A DNA stretch of 20,000 bases from Stramonita haemastoma (Eukaryota; Mollusca; Gastropoda; Neogastropoda; Muricidae), in the NCBI GenBank assembly GCA_030674155.1, contig CM060317.1, positions 34,489,367-34,509,366 of the forward strand, in the 5' to 3' direction. Positions within the stretch are counted from its first letter, which is position 1; each line of letters begins with the position of its first letter. Of the stretch, positions 1 through 10,275 are shown in pieces. Under the pieces are notes generated by a model. That model was not told the DNA's origin. It was given only the letters and a program-made list of their open reading frames with translations, and searched no databases. The position numbers were made by a program, and so were the translations under genes.

Positions 1-480
1 TTGGGATACAAAATGTTGCCCTGCTTTTTTTTTGGTGTCCTATAGGAATGGTGATGCTTAGTTTGTAGAGTATTCTTCGAATGGTGCCACGTTCATTTGA
101 ATAGTTAAATCTGAACTTGTTTGTCTTTGGCAGGTATTCATTTATCTTTGTATAGCATGTGAGAGTTCTAGTTACACTTTTTTTTTTTATTCAGCCTTAA
201 AACAGTGGGCTTCATTCAGCTTCTTTTGATCTGTTTATAGTTCAGGACAGCTCTTTTTACTGATGTTGTTATCCAGTCTTAAAACGACACAGTGAGTGAT
301 ATCTTCATGATCAGTAAAAAGTTTTCTCCCTTTTATTTTTTTTACCAGAAAAAGGGTAACCCATACACAATTTTAAAGGTTAACATTCAAAATGTCTCAA
401 ATTTTATTTACAATGATATTTTTTTTATAAGAAAGTCTTAATTTGGTTTTCTTTGTCTCGGTTAAGAAATTGACTAAAAC
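1..480. other. AT-rich non-coding DNA, no gene seen
   Basis: This stretch is T-rich with short T runs (about 25-33, 178-189 and 420-427). No open frame of useful length, splice-flanked GC-rich block, RNA gene or repeat family could be recognised. It is probably intronic or intergenic. Confidence 0.6.
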
Positions 481-529
481 CTTTCAGCTATGAGGACAGA
501 TTTTTTTGTTTTGTTTTTATGTGGGATGG

Positions 530-668
530 GAAGGAAGGAAAGAAGGAAGGAAGGAAGGAAGAAAGGAAGGAAGGAAGGAAGGAAGGAAGGAAGGAAGGAA
601 GGAAGGAAGGAAGGAAGGAAGGAAGGAAAGAAAAAAAAGGGAGGAACGAAGGGACGAAGGAAGGAAGT
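530..668. repeat. (GGAA)n microsatellite, imperfect
   Basis: A tetranucleotide array of GGAA/GAAG with a few AAAG interruptions, decaying at its right end into AAAGAAAAAAAAGG and GGGACGAAGG. One strand is purely purine. It is open in all + frames as EGRKEGRK-type protein and as PSFLPSFL on the other strand; these are artefacts of the repeat and not genes. Confidence 0.97.
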
Positions 669-728
669 CAGCTTTATTCCAGCTTTGAGAAACTTCATTT
701 TATTTGTTCGTAATGTTGGCAGCTGGTT

Positions 729-790
729 GAGGTGGGGTGGGTTGGGGTGGGGTGGAGTGGGGTGGGGTGGAGTGGGGTGGGAGGACTGGG
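729..790. repeat. (GGGGT)n G-rich minisatellite
   Basis: A run of GGGGTGG/GGAGTGG pentamers on the + strand. Many closely spaced GGGG blocks make it a candidate G-quadruplex former. It is a separate motif from the GGAA tract 60 bases to the left. Confidence 0.9.
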
Positions 791-1024
791 GCAGAGTGAC
801 CTTGACAGGCCTGGTTCTGATGCGATGCAAGCATGTGGGTTGGCTTGGCTTGGCTAGGTGCATGCGTGCACTGCTTTCTGAAGTCTTTTTCTGCACCAAC
901 TCTTTTGCATTGAGAAAGAGAGACAGGGTGGGGTGCCTGTGGACATGTTGACCAACACTTCTTGCCCCTCGTTTCAGCCAGGGGGTACGTTTGCTGTAAC
1001 CAGCCACCGACGTAAGTCAGCTGT

Positions 1025-1054
1025 GTGTTTGGTCAGTATGTGGTGTGTGTGTGT

Positions 1055-1113
<59 letters not shown>

Positions 1114-1445
1114 AGTGTTGTGTGTGTGTGTGTGTGTGTGTGTCTGTCTGTCTGTCTGTCTGTCTGTGTCTGTCTGTGTGTATGCTTGTGTGCTTGTGTG
1201 AGAGTATGTGTGTATGTGAGTGCGTGCGAGCGCGCGCGCGCGCGCGGCGCGCGTGTGTGTGTGGGTGTGGGTGTGGGTGTGGTTGGGTATTATTGTGTAA
1301 TTATGTGTGATTGTGTGTGTGGGGGGGGGGGTGCGTGCGTGTGTGCGTATGTGTGTGTCTGGGTGTGTGAGTGTACATGTGACAACGTGTAAAGTGTGTG
1401 TGTGCATTCGTGCACATGTGTTCATGTTTATGTGCCTATGTATGT
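1025..1445. repeat. Compound (TG)n / (TCTG)n / (CG)n microsatellite
   Basis: A long TG array (about 1041-1142) passes into TCTG repeats (1141-1167), then degenerate TG, then an uninterrupted CG-type tract at 1230-1253, then further TG-rich sequence including a G-run at 1321-1331. Almost all of it alternates purine and pyrimidine, the pattern that favours Z-DNA. The VCVC/HTHT open frames over it are not genes. Confidence 0.95.
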
Positions 1446-1575
1446 ATATTATCGCGTGTAGGTGGGATGGAATGAGGGAGGTGGGAGAACCACATACATG
1501 TAGGCTGCCATTTTGGTAGCAATGGTGATCGTAACAATGGCAGTAAAACAATGTACAAACCTGATGAAATAGCAC

Positions 1576-1578
<3 letters not shown>
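1446..1578. other. Unique-looking spacer between TG and CA arrays
   Basis: About 130 bases of mixed-composition sequence separating the TG-rich block from the complementary CA block. No gene was recognised. Confidence 0.5.
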
Positions 1579-1654
<76 letters not shown>

Positions 1655-1678
1655 CACACACACACACACACACACACA
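1579..1678. repeat. (CA)n microsatellite
   Basis: About 100 bases of CA with a single phase slip near 1653. It is the reverse complement in kind of the TG array about 440 bases upstream, so the two can pair. Confidence 0.97.
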
Positions 1679-1882
1679 AGTGTGAATAAAAACCGTCATA
1701 GTGCAGATAACAAAAATACTAAAACCATTGGTTATTTCATATTATATACTCAGCTAGGCCAGTAACAGCCTTCTGTGCTAGTGTAGTTGCACTTTACCTC
1801 AACTGAAGAAAGATACAGTATACTGAAGCAGAGAACGAAAACGTCAAAACATTCATCATTTCTTTTGTTCTGGCCATGTTTA

Positions 1883-1954
1883 TATACATACATACATACA
1901 TACATACATACATACATACATACATACATACATACATACATACATACATACATA

Positions 1955-2023
<69 letters not shown>
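1883..2023. repeat. Compound (TACA)n-(TA)n microsatellite
   Basis: A TACA tetranucleotide array (about 1885-1955) runs directly into a perfect TA dinucleotide array (1957-2023). This is typical of microsatellite evolution, in which a tetranucleotide and its dinucleotide derivative sit side by side. Confidence 0.97.
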
Positions 2024-2025
<2 letters not shown>

Positions 2026-4432
2026 CAGCTGTAGTTTTACTGTAGCTATCGCAGCCCTATATGTGTTGAGAAGAAGTAGAATGTAAAAAAAAAAAGAAAC
2101 ACCAAAAAAAACCCACCAAAACCTGAACGTTCGCATGCAACCGTCTTGAATTCGTGGAAGGCACACTGTACTCTTGTTTCCTCAACCAGTAACAAGTACA
2201 AGTAAGGGAAAGGTTATTACTTGGAAAGGAAAGGTTTGGCACCAAAAAAAACCCTACTTACACAAAATAGAAAAACCCAAAAAGAGACTTCAGGAGAAAG
2301 GAAGAAAAGCAATGAAAAAAAGAGACACGGTAAGCAATTGTAACCAACTTAACTGTACATCATTTAAAAAAAACTACCCAGGTGTTTCGTGATCTAGAGG
2401 CAACTCAGGCTGTCGTTTTTAAAGTTCTAAAAGAGGAAAAAAGATGGGGAAAAACACAGCTTAAGCTATTGACTGGTGCAAACTTTAAGGCAAGTTTACA
2501 GTAAAAAAAAAAATCTAAGAAAAGTTAAAAACAAAACAGGAGAGAGAACTAAATATTTCCGCATTGTTTTATTGTGTGGAGTTTATACATATGCAGGAAT
2601 CAAGTAAACACAAGCATACTCTTAACCAATGCACGAATAAATACACAAACAGCAAAAGGAATCCTGTTTCTCACAGGAAACTTTACAAAACATAGGTTCA
2701 CGCTTTCTGATCAAAATGCCTCAGACCACTCCATCCAGAAGCACTTTTGTCACAGAGCGAACACGTAACAAAACATCTGCATTTGTTTTACAATTATGCT
2801 TGGCAACAGTAGAATTATTCCCTTTTGTGTTGTAGCTATACGTACTCAGTCGCATAAAAAAAAACAATTGATAAACGTAATACTTAGATAATAAAAACAT
2901 TGGGTCAGTATTCTCCCTATTCATATTATGATAACTACCACTTCGTCCAAAATCAAAAGTGAGAAGTGAAGGCCAGAATCTTAATTTCATATCGATTCAC
3001 TCCACGCACGGGTCAAAGCTCTGATAGGAACAGTGGGTATTTTTTTCGGTGGGGGGTGGGAGGGACTTGTGCCATTTGAATGGGTTGAATCGATCACGTT
3101 TTACTCTGGGGGATCTTTTGTTTTTTTTCAACGTGTCACAATAGTGAGTCAAGAGTGGTTTGTATGATCTGATGATCGTTCAGTTTTTCTTTCATATGAA
3201 AGATTCACAATTTACTATTTGTAGAGCATGAAAACTTCTTGGGATCTTCTTATTATGAACAACTTGGAAATTACCATCAAATATCTCTCGCTTGAAGAAC
3301 TTCTGGAAAACTAAGATGCTACAAAATAATAAACTCACGACTGCAGTGCGAAAAAAAGTTCCAAAAAATAGCATCAGCATTGAAAGGGATGAATGATGTG
3401 ATGTGGCTTTTATATGATCACAAGGGCCGCAACTAGTACTGTATCAGAGAAAAATTAGTCTGACCTTTATTTCTACTTATATTTTTATTATTTCATATTG
3501 ATCATGTACATTGGGTTTGATGTTTTGCTGTGTGTGTGCTTTCAACTCAGAAAACAAGTTTTGCTTATAGTGCCTGTCGAATTTTACTAACAAACAAAAT
3601 TCGCCGCCATGATTGTAAAAAAAGTGTGACAACTCTAACTTCCGGTACAAAACGCCTCTAGCAGTAGTTCCGATGATTAAAATCCTATATTTTTTAGCCA
3701 GGATAATAAAACCCTTGAAATGGTTCAAGACATCGTAAAAATGCGCTAACAGATAAATCTGAACTGTCACACTCTTTATAGAGCTGTCTCTATTCTGGTA
3801 GCCAACAACCTTTCTTTTTGTTTTTAATCCGTCCTTAGGCTCGGTGATGTTTTATCAGATATATAATCTTTGGCTTATCCCAGGTATAAACAGCATGACC
3901 CGAGAGCCGGAAACTGTCTGTTAGCTGTTCTCTGTTTTATGGGATAGACACACTGGCTTTAAAACAGAATCACCTTTTCCCTTGTTTATATTATAGTAAA
4001 CTTACAGTTCTTAGAATTCAATTTTACCGAAGCACATTTCTATACAATAGTCTATATTTGCATACAGAAACTTGCATAAGGGAGTACAAGTTAACTACTT
4101 ACATGAAATTAGTTAATTTCGACTAACAAAACAATGTTCATTCCACTAATAAACCAACAAATCAACTATCCAAAATAGCAAAAAAAGCTTGCGACTATCC
4201 AGGCACATAAAAAAGAAAAAGAACATTAATAAATGAGCAAAACAAACAAAACGTCTCACCAGTACATAGTACAAAAATACAAACACCATACTTTATATTC
4301 CCCCGGTCAGAAAAAGTAATGGGTAAACGTTTAAACACAAATGGCTCAGAAATTGTCTGGTTTCATCAACAACAACAACAAAAACAACAACCGAATGTTC
4401 TAAGCACCACGAGGTCTGGTCTGGCTTCACAG
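2024..4432. other. AT-rich non-coding DNA, no gene seen
   Basis: About 2.4 kb of AT-rich sequence with A-runs, a small G-rich patch (3051-3064) and a CAA-rich patch (4370-4390). The longest open frames (for example 97 codons at 3477-3770 on the - strand) have no codon bias, recognisable motif or convincing splice sites. It is most simply read as intron or intergenic DNA. Confidence 0.55.
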
Positions 4433-4599
4433 CAGAGGTAGGCCAGGCCCTAGCTAGGCTCTTCAGCACACTCACTAGCCAGGTGTATGCAGAGGTAGGC
4501 CCTAGCTAGGCTCTTCAGCTAGGCTCTCACTGACCTGGTGTATGCAGAGGTAGGCCCTAGCTAGGCTCTTCAGCTAGGCTCTCACTGACCAGGTGTGTG
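4433..4599. repeat. Three-copy minisatellite, 55-57 bp unit
   Basis: Three head-to-tail units: 4433-4489 (57 bp), 4490-4544 (55 bp) and 4545-4599 (55 bp). Each begins CAGAGGTAGGCC and carries CCTAGCTAGGCTCTTCAGC and a C-x-GGTGTRTG end. Units 2 and 3 differ at only a few bases. Unit 1 is more diverged (extra AGGCC, and CACACTCACTAGCC instead of TAGGCTCTCACTGACC). Inside the unit, CTAGCTAG is palindromic. Confidence 0.95.
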
Positions 4600-4660
4600 A
4601 GGTGTGCAGTCTGCCCCTGACAGACAGACGATAGCCTACATGTGCGCTTTGCTCCCACAG

Positions 4661-4753
4661 GCCTCCAGGAGGCATGTGGCCCCCCAGGCCTCCCCGGAGG
4701 AGAAGACTGCGCCGTCCCCTGAACACCCTGACCACGGAGAAAAAAGGTGTTAG
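4661..4753 (+). CDS. Possible small exon, unrecognised (weak)
   Basis: A short GC-rich block in AT-rich and repeat surroundings. It follows a plausible acceptor (TTTGCTCCCACAG, ending at 4660). From 4661 one frame stays open for 30 codons to a TAG at 4751-4753. Its product is hydrophilic and Pro/Glu-rich, with RR near residue 3 and an E-K-R near the end. A weak donor (AAG|GTGTTA) would end the exon at 4746 instead. In that case the exit phase would not match the exon at 12725, so the two cannot simply be joined. The - strand also has an acceptor-like TTTTTTCTCCGTGGTCAG and an open frame, so even the strand is uncertain. No protein family is recognised. Confidence 0.22.
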   Translation, partial: ASRRHVAPQASPEEKTAPSPEHPDHGEKRC

Positions 4754-4754
4754 G

Positions 4755-4949
4755 ACAGACGTGGTCTGTCTGCCTGTGTCTGTTTGTTTGTTTTGTTTGT
4801 TTGTATGTCCCTGGTGTCCTTCTGTCTCTTTGTTTATTGTGTGAGTCATCCGTCTTTGTTTATGTCATCTCTGTCTCTGTTTCTCTGTCTCTGTCTCTAT
4901 CTCTGTGTCTGTCTGTGTGTGTGTCTCTCTCTGTGTCTCTCTCTGTGTG

Positions 4950-4980
<31 letters not shown>

Positions 4981-5106
4981 GTCTCTGTCTCTCTGTCTGT
5001 CTGTCTCTCTGTCTGTCTGTCTCTCTGTCTGTCTGTCTGTCTGTCTCTCTGTCTGTCTGTCTGTCTGTCTGTCAGTTTGTCTCTCTCTCTCTCTGTCTCT
5101 CTCTCC
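4755..5106. repeat. Compound CT/CTGT/GT microsatellite
   Basis: It begins as degenerate TGTTTGT and CTGTGTCT sequence and becomes CTCTCTGT and CTGT arrays up to about 5103, ending in a T-run. The + strand is almost entirely pyrimidine plus G. Long SLSVCLSV and DRQTDRQT open frames come from the repeat and are not genes. Confidence 0.95.
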
Positions 5107-5427
5107 AATTTTTTTTTAGAATGCAATGGTTTGTGAGCATTGCAACTATTTTGAAAAATGAAAGCCTGTTCGGTAAATGATTGCAATTGTCATAATGTGT
5201 AATGAGCCTGATGTTTGCATTTTGTATGTTAGAAAGTGCCAGCCTTTATTTAGTCATGATTTTGGAATATAAGTATTCAAGAGTGTACCGTGCTGAGTTC
5301 ACACCAAGGTATTATGGCAAAGTCTTACCAAAGTTTACAGAAGTTGTATCTGATTTTTTTTGCATCTTTTGCATTTTTGCCCCTCAAAGTGTATTGTGGC
5401 CTAAGGCCGATATATATTAAACAATTT
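5107..5427. other. AT-rich spacer, no gene seen
   Basis: About 320 bases of unique-looking AT-rich sequence between two pyrimidine microsatellites. No gene, RNA or mobile element was recognised. Confidence 0.5.
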
Positions 5428-5459
5428 CAGTGTTTAGTGTTCAGTGTTCAGTGTTCAGT

Positions 5460-5543
<84 letters not shown>
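5428..5543. repeat. (TTCAGTG)n heptamer repeat grading into (CT)n
   Basis: Four to five copies of a 7-base motif (TTCAGTG, first copy TTTAGTG) at 5427-5462 abut an 80-base CT array that has one CA slip. It illustrates one repeat nucleating at the edge of another. Confidence 0.93.
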
Positions 5544-5545
<2 letters not shown>

Positions 5546-5662
5546 TCTTAGAGGTCTTTGACATTGTATTTCCGTAGCTTATGTAAATTTATTGCTCTCC
5601 TCTTCCGTCTTTCTCCGAAGGTTTTGACATTGTGTTTCCTTGGTTAATACAGATTTATGTTG

Positions 5663-5676
5663 CCCCCCCCCCCCCC

Positions 5677-5742
<66 letters not shown>

Positions 5743-5746
5743 CTCC

Positions 5747-5777
<31 letters not shown>

Positions 5778-5780
5778 GTC
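5663..5780. repeat. Poly(C)15 then (CT)n-(CTGT)n microsatellite
   Basis: A 15-base C run (5663-5677) precedes a CT array (to about 5748) and a short CTGT array (to about 5780). Length in the homopolymer may be unreliable in any assembly. Confidence 0.95.
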
Positions 5781-6110
5781 CTCACCGATTTCTTCGCCAA
5801 CTTGCGGAACTAAAAGCACTGAAAGGAAAGAGGAAACTTGTGGAACGCATTAATTTTCTCTTTTCATATCGTGAACAAGTAACACCTAAGTACACTGGTA
5901 AAAGAACAAACAAAACCTTTGCAACTAAAAAAAAAAATGTACCACCGCGGACTGGACAACTAATGCCCCATACATACAGCTCAAGGGAAGAGGGACTGGA
6001 CACGTGTCCATTTTAGATGCTAATTCCGCTGAGAGTATGAGCGCTTATTTCTGATTTATGTGTCGCTTTAGTGGACTCCAGTACTCACGTTATACTAGTG
6101 TCCATATACG
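5781..6110. other. Short unique spacer, no gene seen
   Basis: Mixed-composition sequence between repeats. A + strand frame runs through it, but it starts inside the upstream CT array and shows no motif or codon bias. No gene is called. Confidence 0.5.
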
Positions 6111-6355
<245 letters not shown>

Positions 6356-6934
6356 CTATCATTTTTATATTTTATGGGGTTTTTTTTTGTTATTATCACC
6401 ATCATCATTATCATTTTTTATTGTGATCATCGTCGACTTTATTATCATCATTATTATTCGATAAAGAAATAGCTCCAAAAAAGTACAAGGGAATCTTAAA
6501 CTTGTACATTTGTTTTTAGGGGGAAAAAAAGGTAACAATTGTGAGTTAATTAATGAGAAGAGGAGGGTGGAGACTACTGAAATATCTCGCGAAAACTCTT
6601 CCTCGGGAGTTAACAATGGGACTGTTAAGTCCTTTGTTGTGCTCGAGCGCTCAAACAGCGTCTATTGTCGTCAGTAATGAAAGCGAAAATCCGTTGCGCT
6701 GCCATTAAGCCCCTGTCAAGTCAGGCTTAGCGCAATGCGACTTCGGCATGGAAAAGAAAATTATCTCTTAAGTCTCTCTGGAAATAATACAGGAGACTGG
6801 ACCAAGAAGACAGAAAATAGACAAGGAAGCGGTAGTGACAGGAAGAAAATGAACGAGGCATAAACATAGAAAAAAAAGTAATTCTTGGCTGACATTTCCA
6901 GAAGGTGGAGATGCTGTTTATACTGAAAGTTCCC
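6356..6934. other. Non-coding DNA, no gene seen
   Basis: It includes an ATC/ATT trinucleotide-rich patch (6394-6460). The remainder is of mixed composition. The 98-codon - strand frame at 6727-7023 overlaps the start of a SINE fragment and lacks coding signs. Confidence 0.5.
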
Positions 6935-7040
6935 CGGCATCCCCACAGGGGAGAAAGTCCTTCTGACGAAACTATACCCCAAGATCGCGGGGACCAACAC
7001 ATGCATGACATTTTCATGCTCATGTTAAAACTCCATTCGG
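6935..7040 (+). mobile_element. SINE body fragment F (diverged, headless)
   Basis: It aligns by eye with the bodies of the SINE copies at 7255, 7785 and 11727. Shared landmarks in the same order are GAAAGTCCTTC, GA(C/T)GA(A/G)ACTATA, a CGCGGGG-like patch in place of CGAGGCCCCG, and CATGTTAAAACTCCATTC for CACGTTAAAACCCCGTTC. It lacks a tRNA-like head and is the most decayed member. A new tRNA-like head begins immediately downstream. Confidence 0.6.
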
Positions 7041-7105
7041 GGACAGGATTGCCTAGTGGTTAGACCTTTAAGCTCGCCATCTGACGACCCTGGTTCAGGC
7101 CACCA
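7041..7105 (+). mobile_element. tRNA-like SINE head 1 (degenerate)
   Basis: A Pol III box-A-like TGCCTAGTGGT (7050-7060) is followed 31 bases later by a degenerate box B, GGTTCAGGCC (7092-7101). Spacing and order fit a tRNA-derived promoter. The box B has lost the invariant CGA, so the promoter is probably dead. No tRNA cloverleaf can be closed. Confidence 0.55.
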
Positions 7106-7134
7106 CTGAGGCACCCGTTTAAGGGGACCGTTTA

Positions 7135-7453
7135 AGGAAGGACGGTGGCAGAATGGTTAAGACGTTCGCCTGCCAATATGTAAATCGTGAGTTTCTGGGT
7201 TCGAACCCAGCCTCGCCCTTTCTTCCCAGTTTGACGAAAAATCGAACTGAATGTCAAAGTCATTCGGATGAGACTCGAAACGAGGCCCGTGTGCGAATGC
7301 ACGCAGAACATCTTGCGCACACGTTAAAACCCCGTTCCACCTTTCGGAAGAGTAGGCCATCGTGTGCCGGTAGGAGCGGATGACAAAATTATAACAAACC
7401 GCATGCACACAGGTGTCGTGTTTAGACACCATCCCTGAGGAAAAATCGGGGAG
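7135..7453 (+). mobile_element. SINE copy A: tRNA-derived head plus conserved body
   Basis: The head has box-A-like TGGCAGAATGG (7146-7156) and a perfect box B, GGTTCGAACCC (7198-7208). The long spacing resembles Ser/Leu-type tRNAs. The acceptor stem does not close, so it is not a working tRNA gene. The body (about 7255-7453) carries the family landmarks: GATGAGACTCGAAACGAGGCC, GCACGCAGAACATCTTGCG, ACACGTTAAAACCCCGTTCC, CTTTCGGAAGAGTAGGCCAT, GTGTGCCGGTAGGAGCGGAT, and then GTGTCGTGTTTAGACACC. This is the only copy in the window with an intact-looking internal promoter. Open frames over it are incidental. Confidence 0.8.
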
Positions 7454-7784
7454 TTGGAGTCCCAGAGCGGCTCGGGGCTGTAGGTATATGGCAACGGTAC
7501 TGGAACCATTCGTATCGGTCAATGCCCTTCCAATGGATCATTCAAGTGCCGTGGAGAAGGGGGTCTGCTGCATGGGTAACAGCTTGCCCTCCATACATAC
7601 TTGCCCAGGCTTTGCGCTCTAAAGTGTACAGCAGCAACAAGACAACAACAGTTGATCATCGTTGTTCGTCGTTGATCTTTGCGCCTGGTGGCAGCATGAT
7701 CTGTGGCTCTGTAGGTCAAATGCAAGCGCTTTGATTTGTCTTTACAAGAGATAGCGCTATACAAATTCCATGTATAATAACTTT
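7454..7784 (+). mobile_element. Repeat-derived segment with SINE/LINE-like 3' end
   Basis: The sequence downstream of SINE copy A ends in GCGCTTTGATTTGTC and AGCGCTATACAAATTCC, then TGTATAATAA (7727-7780). An AGCGCTATAyAAAT end is a common 3' signature of invertebrate SINEs and their partner LINEs (general knowledge). It may be the true 3' part of copy A or a second nested element. A GTTGTTCGTCGTTGATC patch near 7661-7677 is internally repetitive. Confidence 0.5.
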
Positions 7785-8040
7785 CCCATTCGAGTTAACA
7801 TCAGTACCGACACCACTTCCCCCGAAAGTACTCCTGGAGAGACTATAAACCAAGTTCGCGTATGCGAACACACGTAGAATGTCTTGTGCACACGTTAAAA
7901 ATCAATCTGTTCTGCCTTTCAGAAGAGTAAGCCATCGCTTACCAGTAGGAACGGATGAGAAAACATTTTTTTAACCGCATGCACACTGATACCGTGTTTA
8001 GACATCCTCTCTGAAGTCGGAATGCGGTTACCATCATGAT
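7785..8040 (+). mobile_element. SINE copy B (headless body)
   Basis: It shares GAGTTAACATCAG with copy C, then CCCCCGAAAGT, GAGACTATAAACC, GCGAACACACGTAGAATGTC, CACACGTTAAAAATC, CTTTCAGAAGAGTAAGCCAT, ACCAGTAGGAACGGATGAG, CCGCATGCACAC and CGTGTTTAGACATCCTCTC. It lacks box A and box B. It has copy A's type of 3' end (GTTTAGACA) rather than copy C's (GGGACTGG...). It follows the previous element's AATAA-like tail almost directly, suggesting insertion into or next to it. Confidence 0.75.
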
Positions 8041-8462
8041 AGGTCCAAACGGTCCCATACACCAAATCTCAGTATGAGTAAACCTCGGGGCTCTAGTGAA
8101 GGAACAAAAAAAAAGAAAAATATAAAAAAAGAAAATAGCTATTGACTTGTTGTTAGAGAGCAGGCCTGCTATGGCTTTATGCATGGGTGTCACAACATAC
8201 CCAGCATGCGACCTCAAGCCTGGGGGGGGGGGGATGAGCTCCACTTGACTCTGCTTCCTCAAGATGCACTGTCTGAAGAATTGCCTGCAGTGCCCTAGCC
8301 ACTCTTCACTAAAATTTGAGGGAAGTAAAGTCGAGTGAGCATTTCTGTTTGGAGTTGTTGGTTTTTTTCGTTCCTTGGCTAAGCTCCTAGTCCATTCACC
8401 TAACGAGAGATTAGATTTTGTGTGGGGTACCTTTTACCTAACATAAAGGTAGACGTGTTTCA
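8041..8462. other. Non-coding spacer with G12 run
   Basis: Mixed-composition sequence with an A-rich patch (8106-8130) and a 12-base G run (8222-8233). No gene was recognised. The - strand frame at 7939-8262 mostly overlaps SINE copy B and has no coding signs. Confidence 0.45.
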
Positions 8463-8510
8463 ATTCCTGGGATGGTGTCTAAACACGACACTAGTGTACA
8501 TGATGTTGTT
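8463..8510 (-). mobile_element. SINE fragment E, reverse orientation
   Basis: Read on the - strand, 8495-8466 gives GTGTCGTGTTTAGACACC and ATCCC. It matches the 3' body of copy A (7412-7435) over about 23 bases without a mismatch, with weaker similarity upstream (CATGTACACTA for CATGCACACAG). It is the only piece of the family in opposite orientation. Confidence 0.7.
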
Positions 8511-8521
8511 TTTGATGGTGG

Positions 8522-8547
8522 ATTTTTTTTTTTTGGGGGGGGGGGGG
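8522..8547. repeat. T12-G13 homopolymer pair
   Basis: Twelve T (8523-8534) are followed directly by thirteen G (8535-8547). Both lengths are prone to sequencing error. Confidence 0.9.
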
Positions 8548-8636
8548 TCTTTCTTTGACTAGTGCTCCGAGGTTCATCTATGATCAGATTTTGCGTATGC
8601 GACGGTTTTTCCCTTACCATTTAGGTAGCAGCATTC

Positions 8637-9051
<415 letters not shown>

Positions 9052-9185
9052 GCCTTTTGGAAGAGTAAGCCATTTGTGCCGGTGGGAAAGGAGGTCCAAA
9101 TATCAAAATCCGCACGCACAATGGGAATTGGAGGTAAAAAAAATAAGCGCGTACTCCATTTTCCTTGAAATAAGAGAATATTTTC
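9052..9185 (+). mobile_element. SINE fragment D, embedded in microsatellite
   Basis: It starts within the family body at GCCTTTTGGAAGAGTAAGCC, followed by GTGCCGGTGGGAAAGGAGG, ATCAAAATCCGCACGCACA, GGGAATTGGAGGTAAAAAAA and GTACTCC...CTTGAAATAAGAGAAT. This matches the 3' half and tail of copy C (AAGAGTAAGCCATCGTGTGC ... GGGACTGGATGTAAAAAAA ... ATAAAAGAAT). Both edges are CT/CTGT microsatellite, so it interrupts what is otherwise an 800-base repeat block. Confidence 0.78.
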
Positions 9186-9199
9186 TAAACCTCCCTTCA

Positions 9200-9443
<244 letters not shown>

Positions 9444-10139
9444 TTATAATTCCCTTTTTTTATATATAATTCCTTACTTCATGCTCCAAGATTTACAGGC
9501 AAAATCAAAATGATGGCATGACAGAGAGATCTTCCTTAAAGTATGATCCACGAGACCACAGGTGGATTCCTCAAGAAATAAAATTAAAAAAAAACACCTA
9601 AAGATGCTTATCTCACCGCAAGTAGGGAGAGTGCTAACATCATGATTTATGTCGTTTATCAGCCGAAGAAAGAGCGCTGATTATTTTTTGTCAGCATCTG
9701 TAATGTCAAATCATCTTTAAGCTCGCTTTAGTCCAGATGTTTTTTAAGAAAAATCATACATCAATTTTTCTTCTAAAGGCAAGAGAGCCTATGAAAAGTA
9801 GAAATCGGGTGATCAAGTGCAATATAAAACAGACTCACGAAAATTAAAAAATAAAACGTGTAAGAAAGAATAAGACTAAATATGATGTGACTATAAGTAA
9901 GAATAGAATAGTTACTTAGTCCACATAGATTATCTTTTTGCCGCTAAGACAACTTAAACGAAGGACTGGCAGGTCACAAGATGATAGGGGGTGGGGGAGG
10001 AGTAAAACCCAGTATTAAAACAATGTCCCCCGTCACAATAATACTGATTCGGATTATGTCAATTTGCAACTGGCTCTATAACATGTTCACTAAACTAATT
10101 TTATTTCTGTAGAGTTCAAACCCGATCAGTGAACCCTAA
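9444..10139. other. AT-rich non-coding DNA, no gene seen
   Basis: About 700 bases of AT-rich, A-run-containing sequence with a G-rich patch (9985-9998). There is no useful open frame, splice-flanked block or repeat match to the families elsewhere in the window. Confidence 0.55.
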
Positions 10140-10275
10140 CTCTTTTACTTCCTCCCTCCTCCTCCCCCCCCGCATTCTCCCTCTGCTGCTCCTCCCCCTT
10201 CCCCTACTATCTCATCCATCTCTCTCCTTGTCTCCCCTTCCCATCCCCCACCCCCCACCCTCCCTTTCCCTCATA
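10140..10275. repeat. C-rich polypyrimidine tract
   Basis: An irregular CCTCCT/CCCCTT/CCCACC tract, nearly all pyrimidine on the + strand, with C-runs at about 10164-10171. It is low-complexity rather than a clean tandem array. Confidence 0.85.

Noticed and set aside
474..1007. 177-codon - strand frame and 153-codon + strand frame
   Set aside because: Both depend on the GGAA and GGGGT repeats for their length and have no coding signs in the unique parts.
1054..1677. 207-codon - strand frame (VCVC/HTHT)
   Set aside because: It is made mainly of CA/TG repeats at both ends, with unique but motif-free sequence between.
3477..3770. 97-codon - strand frame in AT-rich DNA
   Set aside because: AT-driven codons, no recognisable domain and no supporting splice or promoter context.
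4433..4599. CRISPR-like array
   Set aside because: The repeats are directly adjacent with no unique spacers, so it is a minisatellite. The genome is also eukaryotic.
7135..7215. Possible functional tRNA gene (Ser/Leu-like)
   Set aside because: Box A and a perfect box B are present, but the acceptor stem does not close, the anticodon arm is unclear, and the sequence continues into a SINE body shared by other copies.
7157..7522. 121-codon - strand frame
   Set aside because: It is antisense to SINE copy A, and similar partial frames recur at other SINE copies.
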